64,000 bases of DNA, from contig JAEZEI010000124.1 in NCBI GenBank assembly GCA_023417815.1, positions 1 through 64,000 on the forward strand. The letters run 5' to 3'. Source of the stretch: Bacteroidota bacterium (GTDB lineage: Bacteria; Bacteroidota; Bacteroidia; Chitinophagales; Chitinophagaceae). How positions within the stretch are numbered: position 1 is the stretch's first letter; every line of letters starts with the position of its first letter. Positions 40,891 through 50,153 of this stretch are shown one piece after another. Below the pieces are notes generated by a model, which was given only the letters and a program-made list of their open reading frames with translations, did no database searches and was not told the origin of the DNA. A program made the position numbers and the translations under genes.

Positions 40891-40909
40891 CCCACAATTA
40901 AAAAACTAC

Positions 40910-41893
40910 ATGCGACAAATAGCATTTCGTGAAGCTCTCAGGGAGGCCATGCAGGAAGAGATGAGAAGAGATGACAGGGTTTTCCTTATGGGAGAAGAAG
41001 TGGCAGAATATAATGGTGCCTATAAGGTTAGCCAGGGCATGCTTGATGAATTCGGGCCGCGCCGTATTATAGATACTCCTATAGCTGAACTTGGTTTCTC
41101 TGCAATAGCTGTAGGCGCAGCGCAGAATGGCCTTCGCCCGATCGTTGAATTTATGACCTGGAACTTTGCAGTGCTGGCGCTTGACCAGATCCTGAATACC
41201 GCCTCCAAAATGCTTGCAATGAGTGGCGGACAGGTTGGATGTCCTATCGTTTTTCGCGGGGCCAACGGAAGCGCTGGCCAGTTGGGTGCACAGCACTCAA
41301 CCGCCTTTGAAAGTATGTATGCCAATATTCCAGGACTGAAAGTGGTCTCTGTCAGCAATCCTTACGATGCTAAAGGGCTGCTTAAATCTGCGATTCGCGA
41401 CGACGATCCCGTGATGTTCATGGAAAGTGAAGTTATGTATGGTGACAAGGGTGAGGTTCCAGAAGAGGAATATCTGATCCCCATTGGCAAGGCAAATATC
41501 GCAAGGCAAGGGAAGGACGTAACAATCGTTTCCTTCAACAAAATGATGAAAGTGGCGCTGGATGCCGCCGAAGAACTTGCCAAGGAGCATATCGAAGCCG
41601 AGGTGATCGATCTTAGAACAATCCGCCCGCTTGACTGGTTCACTATTCTTGAAAGCGTAAAGAAGACTAACCGGCTTGTGATCGTTGAAGAACAGTGGCC
41701 ATTTGCTTCAGTTTCCTCAGAGATCGCATACCGTATTCAGAAAGAAGGCTTCGATTACCTGGACGCACCTGTAAGAAGAATAACTTCTGCGGATGCTCCT
41801 ATGCACTATGCACCGAACCTGGTTGCAGCCTATCTACCGGATGTGGCAAGGACAGTAAACCTTGTAAAAGAAGTGATGTACATAAAAAAATAA
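40910..41893 (+). CDS. pdhB: Pyruvate dehydrogenase E1 component, beta subunit
   Basis: 327 aa. Forms the thiamine-diphosphate E1 heterotetramer with PdhA. The N-terminal pyrimidine-binding domain has REALREAMQEEMRRDDRVFLMGEEVAEYNGAYK (in blocks) with the catalytic Glu of the MGEE motif; the C-terminal transketolase domain has VIDLRTIRPLDW and VEEQWPFASV. Its partner PdhA is encoded 8.3 kb downstream on the same strand, not adjacent. Confidence 0.94.
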   Translation: MRQIAFREALREAMQEEMRRDDRVFLMGEEVAEYNGAYKVSQGMLDEFGPRRIIDTPIAELGFSAIAVGAAQNGLRPIVEFMTWNFAVLALDQILNTASKMLAMSGGQVGCPIVFRGANGSAGQLGAQHSTAFESMYANIPGLKVVSVSNPYDAKGLLKSAIRDDDPVMFMESEVMYGDKGEVPEEEYLIPIGKANIARQGKDVTIVSFNKMMKVALDAAEELAKEHIEAEVIDLRTIRPLDWFTILESVKKTNRLVIVEEQWPFASVSSEIAYRIQKEGFDYLDAPVRRITSADAPMHYAPNLVAAYLPDVARTVNLVKEVMYIKK

Positions 41894-41900
41894 TCTGGAG

Positions 41901-41922
41901 CCCGGCAAATGCCGGGTTTTTT
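41901..41922 (+). terminator. Terminator after pdhB
   Basis: CCCGGC (41901-41906), loop AAAT, GCCGGG (41911-41916), then six T. Confidence 0.9.
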
Positions 41923-41928
41923 GTTTGA

Positions 41929-41936
41929 TATCTTTA
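41929..41936 (+). promoter_or_regulatory. Possible leaderless promoter of ubiD (TATCTTTA)
   Basis: TATCTTTA is one base off TAnnTTTG and ends four bases before ATG 41941, right after the pdhB terminator. Confidence 0.4.
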
Positions 41937-41940
41937 CCAC

Positions 41941-43779
41941 ATGCCCTACAGTTCGCTGGAACAATGCCTTCTTGATCTTGAAAAACATGGACACCTATTG
42001 CGAGTGAAGGAGTTGGTTGATCCTGACCTTGAAATGGCAGCGATCCATCTCCGTGTTCATGAAATTGGTGGTCCTGCGCTTTTGTTCGAAAATGTGAAAG
42101 GCACTTCTTACCGTGCTGCTTCCAATATTTTTGGCACAATAGACAGGAGCAGGTTTATTTTCCGCCATACATTAGGAGCAGTTCAAAAAGTGATAGACCT
42201 CCGTGCGGACCCAATAAGAGCCGTCAAACGCCCGTTTTCAAATGTTTCGGCAGCGCTTTCTGCCTTAAAAGCTTTTCCCCATAAAGATCCTGGCTCTAAA
42301 CCCGTTTTAGAGACTTCCATCAATATAGATCAACTTCCCGCGGTCAAGCACTGGCCGATGGATGGAGGAGCATTCGTAACCCTTCCCCAGGTATATACAG
42401 AAGACCTCGACAAGCCCGGAATAATGAATTCAAACCTGGGGATGTACCGGATCCAGTTAAATGGAAATAACTATCGCAGCAATGAAGAAGTCGGTTTGCA
42501 CTACCAGATCCATCGAGGAATTGGAGTTCACCAGGCTAAAGCTAATAAAGCTGGAAAACCGCTCAAAGTGAGCATCTTCGTAGGAGGCCCCCCGGCACAT
42601 ACCGTGGCTGCTGTAATGCCATTGCCGGAAGGCATCAGTGAAATGACTTTTGCAGGACTTTTAGGAGGACGCAGGTTCAGGTATACCTATCGCGATGGAT
42701 TCTGTATCAGTACCGACGCAGATTTTGTGATAACCGGGGAAGTGTACCCAGGAGAGGTAAAACCTGAAGGGCCCTTTGGAGACCACCTGGGTTATTACAG
42801 TCTTACGCATGATTTTCCGGTAATGAAGGTCCATAAAGTATTTGCGAAAAAAAATGCGATCTGGCCGTTTACGGTTGTGGGAAGGCCGCCACAGGAAGAT
42901 ACGAGCTTTGGAAAATTGATCCACGAGATCACGGGGTCTGCTATTCAGCAGGAAATACCAGGACTTAAAGAAGTTCACGCAGTAGATGCAGCAGGGGTTC
43001 ATCCTTTGCTACTTGCCCTGGGGAGTGAACGTTATACACCATATGCCCAGGCAAAACAACCTTCTGAACTTCTCACAATTGCCAACAGGGTTTTAGGAAC
43101 CGGACAGTTAAGTCTCGCAAAATTCCTGTTCATTACTGCAGAAGAAAGTGGAATGCTGCATACGAACAATGTGGCTGAATACTTTCAATATATCCTTGAA
43201 AGGATCGTTACGCAACGGGACATTCATTTCTACACCCATACTACCATTGATACGCTTGATTATTCAGGTACAGGTCTGAACGCCGGAAGCAAAGTAGTGT
43301 TTGCTGCATACGGTGAAAAGATCAGGGAACTTGCGCTGGAAGTTCCGGCAAGCCTGAATGAACTGAATGGGTTCTCCCGTGCTGCAATGGTAATGCCGGG
43401 AGTTTGTGCATTAATGTGTAATGACTTCAGTGACTATGAAATGGCCGCAAAGGAATTGGAATCATTGAATGCTCAATTGAAGGAAAAGGTAAAAGAGCTT
43501 GAAGGATTACCAATGATCATCCTTTCTGATGAGCCTGAATTTATGAAGGCAACCCTGAATAATTTCCTTTGGGCTACATTCACCAGGTGCAATCCATCTC
43601 ACGACATACACGGAATTGACTCCTTTGTAAAGTATAAACATTGGGGGTGCAATGGTCCACTTTTATTTGATGCCCGGATTAAGCCGCATCATGCCCCACC
43701 ACTCGAAAAAGATCCGGAAGTAGAGAAAAAGGTAGACAGGCTTTTTGCAAAAGGAGGAAGCCTGGCCACTCTCGGATGA
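41941..43779 (+). CDS. UbiD-family decarboxylase
   Basis: 612 aa. Family of prenylated-FMN-dependent (de)carboxylases. Matching blocks are NSNLGMYRIQLNGNN, GLHYQIHRGIGVH, GPPAHTVAAVMPLP, the hallmark EGPFGDHLGYYS (acidic active-site region) and KHWGCNGPLLFDARIKPH. It may act on a quinone precursor or another unsaturated acid; the sequence does not say which. No UbiX-type flavin prenyltransferase gene lies in the window, so the cofactor must be supplied from elsewhere. Confidence 0.88.
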   Translation: MPYSSLEQCLLDLEKHGHLLRVKELVDPDLEMAAIHLRVHEIGGPALLFENVKGTSYRAASNIFGTIDRSRFIFRHTLGAVQKVIDLRADPIRAVKRPFSNVSAALSALKAFPHKDPGSKPVLETSINIDQLPAVKHWPMDGGAFVTLPQVYTEDLDKPGIMNSNLGMYRIQLNGNNYRSNEEVGLHYQIHRGIGVHQAKANKAGKPLKVSIFVGGPPAHTVAAVMPLPEGISEMTFAGLLGGRRFRYTYRDGFCISTDADFVITGEVYPGEVKPEGPFGDHLGYYSLTHDFPVMKVHKVFAKKNAIWPFTVVGRPPQEDTSFGKLIHEITGSAIQQEIPGLKEVHAVDAAGVHPLLLALGSERYTPYAQAKQPSELLTIANRVLGTGQLSLAKFLFITAEESGMLHTNNVAEYFQYILERIVTQRDIHFYTHTTIDTLDYSGTGLNAGSKVVFAAYGEKIRELALEVPASLNELNGFSRAAMVMPGVCALMCNDFSDYEMAAKELESLNAQLKEKVKELEGLPMIILSDEPEFMKATLNNFLWATFTRCNPSHDIHGIDSFVKYKHWGCNGPLLFDARIKPHHAPPLEKDPEVEKKVDRLFAKGGSLATLG

Positions 43780-45654
43780 TCAGGCCTTTTTAACTACGAT
43801 CTTCGACGAATATTCTGCATTTACCTTATCAAAGAATTCTTTTGCAGCTGCGTAGGATCGGGCTGGAATTATAGGCTTGGCCAGGCTGAAAAAAGTTATA
43901 GTTGTTAGCTTCCTGGCATTTTCATCATACCTGAAATCAACTTTAAGGCTTCCAAACTCTGAAGAATGATCCACAGGAGAAGGCAATTTATCTACCATAT
44001 AACCTTCAGGCAGAATATACACCGTGGTGTCTGACTTTGTAAATGGCATGTCAAGGTAAAAATCATTTTTTCTTTCCTTAATATCCGGGATTGAGAAACG
44101 CAATACATTCATGAAACGCGGATGCAGGAATAATTTGCTTCCCGCCTTCACCGCAGGAAGTTTTTCATATTCTGACAAAACAGAAAGGTGCTGGTAAACA
44201 TTATCTGACGCTATTTCCTTCAGCTCAAACAGTTCAGGCTTCTGAAATCCCAGACCATTAGTTAAAAATTTTTGCTTGTCATCAACCGATATTTTTTCCG
44301 ATTCAAAAAGCCTGTATTCACCTCTTGTCCTGATTGAAGACCGAACGATCGCATTTCCATTTTCCTGCAGTTCTACAATTGAATGAATAGCTACAGAATT
44401 ATTGGTGGGATTGCTTTTTGGAGTAGGTACCAGTTTCCCTCCTTCTTCTGTTATCAGCAGTGCATGCCTGTTCTCCGTGGTTGTGCCAAGAACCCCGAAT
44501 TCATTGGTATTGCTTGTGCACTCAAGCCATGTGGTATCATTTGAATTAGGTATCGCAAGAACAACATGATTAAATGCATTAATTGGAAAATCATGGGACA
44601 CTATACTTCCTGCAGGAGAAGAAAAGATCAGGGCCTGGTAACTGTTAACTCCTACGGCTTTCAGGCACGCCTGTGTATAATTACTTAAAGCTTTACAATC
44701 TCCGTATTTCATCTTATCAACAAAAGAGGCTGCAAATGGCTTCCAGCCACCAATACCTAACTGGATACTTACATACCTGAAATTCTTCTGGAGATAATCA
44801 TAAATTATGGATGCCTTCTCCTTGTCGGTGCTCGTGTTCTTAACCAGTTCCTGCAAGAAACTGATTCTCTCCGGGGAAAGGTCAATTGCATTCTTTGCCA
44901 GGTCGCCATACCATTTTCCGAAAGCTTCCCAGGTTGACATATTTCCCGGGTTGCCATCAAGTTCAAATTTATTCGGAGCTGTAAGGACCACTGGATAGGC
45001 CTGGCTCACAGGGCTCCTGGTTTCAATATCAAGACCTGGAATATTCTTGACTGACCAGGTATAAATTTTTCGATCCTTAATATTGGTTATAACCGGTTGC
45101 AGTGAGGTGTTCAATGACTTATGCCTGATATCAAGCGAAGATGGAACTGAAATTTCATAAAGACTGGACAAAACCGGTGTTTTATGTTCTCCTACATAAT
45201 AAGGAGGAAGATGCAGTAATCCCTTATAAACTTTCTGATATTCCACCTCAAGGTGTACAGGGTAGGAGGTAGCAGGAATATTCAGCAGGTACCGTTTACC
45301 ATCGCCAACAACATTCTCATCGTATTTGTAGATCACAAGATCCTTCCTTGTATAAAATGCAACCTTATTTCCCTGTGCATTATAGAGCGTAGCTGAAAAT
45401 TCCGGAATGGTTTTGAACCTGTCGGTATACTCTTCAAAATACAATTCATCTTTTGCAGATTCATTCAGTACAGTGATTAACCTGCGGTAGGAAACCACAG
45501 CATCTGAAGCAGATTTGACCTGGACACGCGCAACCTCTTCCCGCACAATGGCATTCGCACCTTTCAATAAAGAATCAGGGACATCTGACAATTTAAGTTG
45601 AGAGATCCCTGCACAGCTAATGCAGGAAAAAAATAGTAGTAGCAGGATCTTCAT
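43780..45654 (-). CDS. DUF3857/transglutaminase-like exported protein, Cys intact
   Basis: 624 aa. A signal peptide of about 19 residues (ending AGISQ), an N-terminal DUF3857 beta domain (about 40-230), a transglutaminase-like core (about 270-400) and a C-terminal beta domain. The core keeps the nucleophile Cys320 in YGDCKALSNY and a His in FNHVVLAIPN; the third position reads Glu in WLECTSN instead of the usual Asp. It is probably periplasmic or outer-membrane associated. It overlaps its upstream paralogue by one base. The function is unknown. Confidence 0.85.
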   Translation of the reverse strand: MKILLLLFFSCISCAGISQLKLSDVPDSLLKGANAIVREEVARVQVKSASDAVVSYRRLITVLNESAKDELYFEEYTDRFKTIPEFSATLYNAQGNKVAFYTRKDLVIYKYDENVVGDGKRYLLNIPATSYPVHLEVEYQKVYKGLLHLPPYYVGEHKTPVLSSLYEISVPSSLDIRHKSLNTSLQPVITNIKDRKIYTWSVKNIPGLDIETRSPVSQAYPVVLTAPNKFELDGNPGNMSTWEAFGKWYGDLAKNAIDLSPERISFLQELVKNTSTDKEKASIIYDYLQKNFRYVSIQLGIGGWKPFAASFVDKMKYGDCKALSNYTQACLKAVGVNSYQALIFSSPAGSIVSHDFPINAFNHVVLAIPNSNDTTWLECTSNTNEFGVLGTTTENRHALLITEEGGKLVPTPKSNPTNNSVAIHSIVELQENGNAIVRSSIRTRGEYRLFESEKISVDDKQKFLTNGLGFQKPELFELKEIASDNVYQHLSVLSEYEKLPAVKAGSKLFLHPRFMNVLRFSIPDIKERKNDFYLDMPFTKSDTTVYILPEGYMVDKLPSPVDHSSEFGSLKVDFRYDENARKLTTITFFSLAKPIIPARSYAAAKEFFDKVNAEYSSKIVVKKA

Positions 45655-47615
45655 TATGCTTTCTTTTTAATCACCACCTGCTCGTTCAGGCTTTCAATGA
45701 TCTTCTTATAAAAAGTTTGAAATACAGGATAGTCGTTGAGTGGGTAATAGGTTGAATTGAAATTCACTGTTATCCTGCCATTCAGAACATTATTCTTTGC
45801 TTCCATTACCCGCTTAAAATTGGCCTTCGACATCGGCATTGAAAAAGATGCGTCTTTAGGCACTTCATCAAAAACATATCCTTCGGGCAGGGTAAAATTT
45901 ACGTAAATAACATATTCCTGTTGTGTTCCGAAATCTATATCGGTCTTCCGCAAATCATTGGTAAACGGGTTAGATGAAAACCCGGAAAAGTAATTTGTTG
46001 TAAAAAATGAAAATTCGTCTGCCTGCGTAAGATTTGATGTAAATACGATTTTTTCATTAAGTGCCACTGAATCTTTATCCAGATCCTTAACAGCATATTC
46101 GGTAATTTCTGCACCGGTTTCATTAAATCGTTTGCGGTAGGCTTCAGGATCAGTTTTAATTGATGCTACCTTCTTTCGGCGCGCATAATCATAACTCAGT
46201 ATATTGGTTTCTCCTTCGATCTTTCCATCCGGAAGGATCTTCCCCTCTATTGAGATCTGCATCCTGTGCTTATGGTTATTATTAACAACTTCCACTATTG
46301 ATGCCTTATCACCCATAAGCAATCCAACCGTGTTCACAATTCTTTCCGGTGTAAGCCTGTAATCCGAGATCCTGTCTGTTGCATCCAGAACAAGAAAGCC
46401 GCCCTGTTTGTGAACATAGGCCATTAGTACATTGAAATGATTATGATCGGGAAAATCCGTAACAACCAATCCGTGATCCCTTGTGCTGAGAAGGATGGGG
46501 GTAGCCGGTATGTTTGCCTTATTTAAAAGAGAAACAAGGATCATATTGATATCTGCAGAATTACCTTGTTTCGACTTCCAGCTATCCTCAAGCGTCTCAC
46601 TTAGCCATATATTTTCATCATCTGTACTGGTCATATGATTGCGAACCGCATTAAAGATATACCGGATCTTTTCCTGCTCCGTTGCCAGGTTCTTCGCATT
46701 TAATACAATTGAATCTGCACTATTGAATTGCCTTTTCAGCTTCTCTCCAAAATCTTCATCCTTGTCAAATCGTTTTACCACATCTTTCCATGAAGTGTTC
46801 ACATTCTCAACTTCCTCCCTTCCCATATCGATCTTTGCAAGTTTAAAAGCTACGCGTTGTTTATAATCTTTTGGTGCGGAAGTGAAAGGTTCATATGTGA
46901 TCCCCGGTAGATCCCTGACGATATATTTTGTTTGAACTGTTGCAAACTTTACAGGACCGTCCTGGAAATCAATAACCGTTTCAGAATTGTCTACATATAA
47001 TTCATGCTTACCGGTAATAAGAGGCTGGTGATCGAATTTCAGCAGTGAAGGGATCTCAAGATTATATTCACTGTAGGCTGTGGGGATCTCATCCTGGAAA
47101 TACCATTCTTTAAGGTAAGTTTCAAAAACACTTTCTATAGTGTACCGGTATTCAATCACACTTCCCACCTTAACATTTGGGAAGGCTATGATATGCCTGC
47201 TGTAATGTTTGTTGATCTTTTTATTATACATCGAACCCTTAGTAACCTTGGTTGAACTTACTTTACCTGCATCATCCAGGTTATATACTATAGCGTCAAC
47301 ATCAACTATCTTCTCCTCGTTATTCCTGTTATAATACGGTATTTCAACGTTTGCATAGCTCAGACCCTTATCGGTTAAAATCTTGATCCGCGATCTTTTC
47401 TTATACACTGTTTTGAAGTAGGAGTGACCAGGTATTCCCCGCTGGTAGTCCACAGTTCCGTAATCGATCAGTTTAACGGCCGGTGCTCCTTTGTCGAATT
47501 CACATTCGGTCATTTTCAGGTCGGAGGCATCAATCTTTCCAAATTGGGGAAGTTTCTTCTGTGCATTTGCAGTAGTGCACATAAATAATAAAAGAAACGC
47601 TTGCAAAAGTTTCAT
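45654..47615 (-). CDS. DUF3857/transglutaminase-like exported protein, Cys replaced
   Basis: 653 aa. Signal peptide ending TANAQ, DUF3857 domain (about 45-240), transglutaminase-like core (about 280-420), C-terminal beta domain ending VVIKKKA, the same ending as the neighbouring paralogue (VVKKA). Where the nucleophile Cys is expected the sequence is KQGNSADINMIL (Ser353); the His (NHFNVLMAYV) and Asp (LVLDATDR) remain. It is therefore probably not an active transglutaminase or peptidase, and might be a binding partner of the active-looking paralogue downstream. Confidence 0.85.
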   Translation of the reverse strand: MKLLQAFLLLFMCTTANAQKKLPQFGKIDASDLKMTECEFDKGAPAVKLIDYGTVDYQRGIPGHSYFKTVYKKRSRIKILTDKGLSYANVEIPYYNRNNEEKIVDVDAIVYNLDDAGKVSSTKVTKGSMYNKKINKHYSRHIIAFPNVKVGSVIEYRYTIESVFETYLKEWYFQDEIPTAYSEYNLEIPSLLKFDHQPLITGKHELYVDNSETVIDFQDGPVKFATVQTKYIVRDLPGITYEPFTSAPKDYKQRVAFKLAKIDMGREEVENVNTSWKDVVKRFDKDEDFGEKLKRQFNSADSIVLNAKNLATEQEKIRYIFNAVRNHMTSTDDENIWLSETLEDSWKSKQGNSADINMILVSLLNKANIPATPILLSTRDHGLVVTDFPDHNHFNVLMAYVHKQGGFLVLDATDRISDYRLTPERIVNTVGLLMGDKASIVEVVNNNHKHRMQISIEGKILPDGKIEGETNILSYDYARRKKVASIKTDPEAYRKRFNETGAEITEYAVKDLDKDSVALNEKIVFTSNLTQADEFSFFTTNYFSGFSSNPFTNDLRKTDIDFGTQQEYVIYVNFTLPEGYVFDEVPKDASFSMPMSKANFKRVMEAKNNVLNGRITVNFNSTYYPLNDYPVFQTFYKKIIESLNEQVVIKKKA

Positions 47616-47762
47616 AGAGTAGTTTTGGTAATGGTTCGGAATAAACCGATGTGTTCAAAGAAAGGGATAAATATTTTATTTAACAATTATCCTGGTCATG
47701 AAAAAAGGGCTAATTCGCATTTCAACATTTTACTACCCGTATTAATACGTATCTTCCATTTC

Positions 47763-48650
47763 ATGAGAATTCTTGGCCTGTTGATACCCGTAATCCTGTT
47801 TCAGAACTGCAATGCACAGCGTCACCCTGAGTATGAGATAAATAAGGATAATAATTCATTGTTATGGGAGGTAACAGGCAATGGAATAAGAAAACCTACG
47901 TACCTGTTCGGCACTTTTCACCTGATGTGCAAAGATGATATCCGTATCGGGACAAATCTGAAAAGCATCATTCAGCATGCAGATGAGGTTTATTTTGAAA
48001 TGGACCTTGATGATCCTGCAAATACATTCGGAGCTTTACTCGTGATGAATATGAAGGATGGAAAACGTTTGCGCGATTTCTATACACCAGATCAATATGA
48101 AAAGCTGAGTGCGTTCTTTAAGGATTCTCTGAATACCCCTTTTTCGATGATGGAGAGGATGAAGCCATTGTTCCTCCAGGCATTGCTTTATCCCAAGCTT
48201 CTTGCATGCAGCAAAACAACCGGGATGGAAGAAGAATTGATGAAGCTTGCCAAAGCACACGGGAAAGAAATAAAGGGATTTGAAACCATCGCATTCCAGG
48301 CTTCAGTTTTCGACAGCATACCGTACGATGTTCAGGCAAAAGAACTTTTGAAAAGTATCGACAGTATTCAATACTACCAGGAAGAATTTGATTCCCTGGT
48401 TAATATTTACCGTACACAGGATCTTACCAAAATGGAAGAAGCAATGAAAAGCTCTATGTTCGCCGATTCCTCCATGAACTCATTTTTACTTGATCAACGC
48501 AATATTAACTGGGTAGAGATCATGCAACCAATACTACAAGAAAAGGGACTTTTCATTGCGGTGGGCGCGGGGCATTTACCCGGCAAAATGGGAGTGTTGA
48601 ACCTGTTACGTCAGAAAGGATATACTGTTCGCCCGGTTCTGAATAACTGA
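47763..48650 (+). CDS. TraB/GumN family protein
   Basis: 295 aa from ATG 47763, where a signal peptide (MRILGLLIPVILFQNCNAQ) begins. The body carries the two family landmarks YLFGTFHLMCKDDIRIG near the N-terminus and FIAVGAGHLPGKMGVLNLLRQKGY near the C-terminus; the GTFH and GAGH histidines resemble the putative metal site of this predicted protease-like (Tiki-related) family. Exported. The substrate is unknown. It is divergent from the DUF3857 pair; a -7 element (TAGTTTTG, 47620-47627) lies far upstream. Confidence 0.82.
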   Translation: MRILGLLIPVILFQNCNAQRHPEYEINKDNNSLLWEVTGNGIRKPTYLFGTFHLMCKDDIRIGTNLKSIIQHADEVYFEMDLDDPANTFGALLVMNMKDGKRLRDFYTPDQYEKLSAFFKDSLNTPFSMMERMKPLFLQALLYPKLLACSKTTGMEEELMKLAKAHGKEIKGFETIAFQASVFDSIPYDVQAKELLKSIDSIQYYQEEFDSLVNIYRTQDLTKMEEAMKSSMFADSSMNSFLLDQRNINWVEIMQPILQEKGLFIAVGAGHLPGKMGVLNLLRQKGYTVRPVLNN

Positions 48651-48653
48651 TTG

Positions 48654-48935
48654 TTACCTGATCACCAGTTCTGAAATAACCTTATCACCGAGAGCTTCAT
48701 TAACCCGGTCTATAATGGCCTGTTTCTGGAAAAGCAATTCATTGCGAAGCGGTGCAACATTGGTGGTAATAAAGAGCGTGTTCCCGGCGATCTGGATCTT
48801 TTCAGTATACCTGGCTACAGTCTTCCCCATGATATTCTCCCAAGCTGCTTCAATACGAACAGCCTGCATGCCGTTCTTAAACTTGCTGTTATTCAAATAA
48901 TGCTGCATGGCATCCTGTAGAGAAAATTCGCCCAT
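48654..48935 (-). CDS. DUF721 (DciA-like) protein
   Basis: 93 aa. The whole protein is a DUF721 domain: LQDAMQHYLNNSKF, AWENIMGKTVARYTEKI, NTLFITTNVAPLRNELLFQKQAIIDRVN (in blocks). In other bacteria the family includes DciA, which helps load the replicative helicase DnaB; short Bacteroidota members keep the KH-like core only. It lies 31 bases downstream of recF on the same strand, a common neighbourhood. Confidence 0.8.
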   Translation of the reverse strand: MGEFSLQDAMQHYLNNSKFKNGMQAVRIEAAWENIMGKTVARYTEKIQIAGNTLFITTNVAPLRNELLFQKQAIIDRVNEALGDKVISELVIR

Positions 48936-48966
48936 GCCCCAAAGGTAATGAATAGGCGGGGGCCAA

Positions 48967-50046
48967 TTAAAGGTTTATAATAAAATGCTCAGGAGTAGTT
49001 TCCCGCAAGGAATTGCCAAGCCTTTCGCAATGGGTGTCGGTTATAAATACCTGGCCATCATTCTGTGCGCACACCCTGTTCAGTAAACGTTTCATCCTGG
49101 ATTCATCAAGCTTTTCAAAAATATCATCCAGCAGCAGCAGGGGAGCAAATCCTTTCTTTTCCCTAATCAGTTCAAATTCTGCAAGCTTAAGTGCGAACAA
49201 CTGGCTTTTTTTCTGGCCCTGGGAAGCTATTTGGCGGAAGTATTTTCCATTCATGAAAATGCCGATATCATCCCTGTGGATACCTGCGTTGGTGCGCTGT
49301 GATTGTATATCCCTGAACCGGTTTGATGCCAGCAGTGATGAAAATTCTGATTGCAAAAGCTGGCTTTCATATTTTATCTCAAGAGGCTCGGAATGATCTG
49401 AAATAAAATTGTAGAAGAGCGCTACGCGCGGAAATAATTCTTCTGTGAACTGCTTTCTCTTGTTATGGATGAAGGCAGCAGGCACACACAACTGGTCATC
49501 AAGGATCTCCAGCAGGGAGGAATTTGAGGTATTGCCATGATAATTCTTTAAAAGGCTGTTCCGTTGCTGCAATAACTTATTATAGGTGATCAGTTGCTGA
49601 AGATATTCCGGGTAGAGTTGGGAAAGTATGGAGTCTATATATTTCCTGCGGAATTCAGCTCCTTCCGTCACCAGGGCAATATCATCCGGTGCTATCATAA
49701 CTACCGGGAGCCTTCCCAGGTGGCTGCTTAGTTTTTCATAAGGTACACCGTTAACGGTGAATTCCTTCCTTGCGCCCTGGCGAACAACGGCGATCACCTC
49801 TTCCGGTTCGCCGTTCAAAAGGAATTTCGCCTGCAGGCGGAACCCGTCCAACCCTATGCCTACGGATGCAAGATCTGAGCTGTTGAAATAACTTCTTGTA
49901 AAGCAACAATAATAGATGGCATCCAGCAGGTTGGTCTTGCCGCGCCCGTTCGCACCACAAATTCCAGCCACCCTCGCCTCAAAATCAAATGACGAAAAGT
50001 CGTAATTCTTGAACTGGGTTATAGTTATGTTCAGCAGCTTAAGCAC
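48967..50046 (-). CDS. recF: DNA replication and repair protein RecF
   Basis: 359 aa SMC-like ATPase that guides RecA loading at single-strand gaps. Walker A is GANGRGKTN (31-39), the signature-like loop is SQGQKKSQLFALKLAEF and Walker B is LLLLDDIFEKLD. The Q-loop region follows AIYYCCFTRSYF. Start is GTG 50046; the usual RecF opening (LLNITITQFKNYD) begins at once. Divergent from pdhA. Confidence 0.93.
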   Translation of the reverse strand: MLKLLNITITQFKNYDFSSFDFEARVAGICGANGRGKTNLLDAIYYCCFTRSYFNSSDLASVGIGLDGFRLQAKFLLNGEPEEVIAVVRQGARKEFTVNGVPYEKLSSHLGRLPVVMIAPDDIALVTEGAEFRRKYIDSILSQLYPEYLQQLITYNKLLQQRNSLLKNYHGNTSNSSLLEILDDQLCVPAAFIHNKRKQFTEELFPRVALFYNFISDHSEPLEIKYESQLLQSEFSSLLASNRFRDIQSQRTNAGIHRDDIGIFMNGKYFRQIASQGQKKSQLFALKLAEFELIREKKGFAPLLLLDDIFEKLDESRMKRLLNRVCAQNDGQVFITDTHCERLGNSLRETTPEHFIINL

Positions 50047-50126
50047 GGCGGCAAGTTATTTATAATTACTATTTCCGGCACGGGAAACACGCTTTGAACT
50101 GCTGGCGGTGGATATGCAGTTTTCCC

Positions 50127-50134
50127 TATCTTTG
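50127..50134 (+). promoter_or_regulatory. pdhA promoter -7 element (TATCTTTG)
   Basis: TATCTTTG matches TAnnTTTG. It lies inside the long upstream reading frame and rules out starts before it, supporting the TTG start at 50154. Confidence 0.6.
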
Positions 50135-50153
50135 CCGCCTAAAATTTAACCCA

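Noticed and set aside
47601..47762. N-terminal extension of the TraB/GumN protein
   Set aside because: It would bury the signal peptide that begins at 47763 and would overlap the divergent DUF3857 gene.
50097..50121. Inverted pair AACTGC/GCAGTT upstream of pdhA
   Set aside because: Six-base arms with a 13-base gap are expected by chance and differ from the pdhB palindrome.
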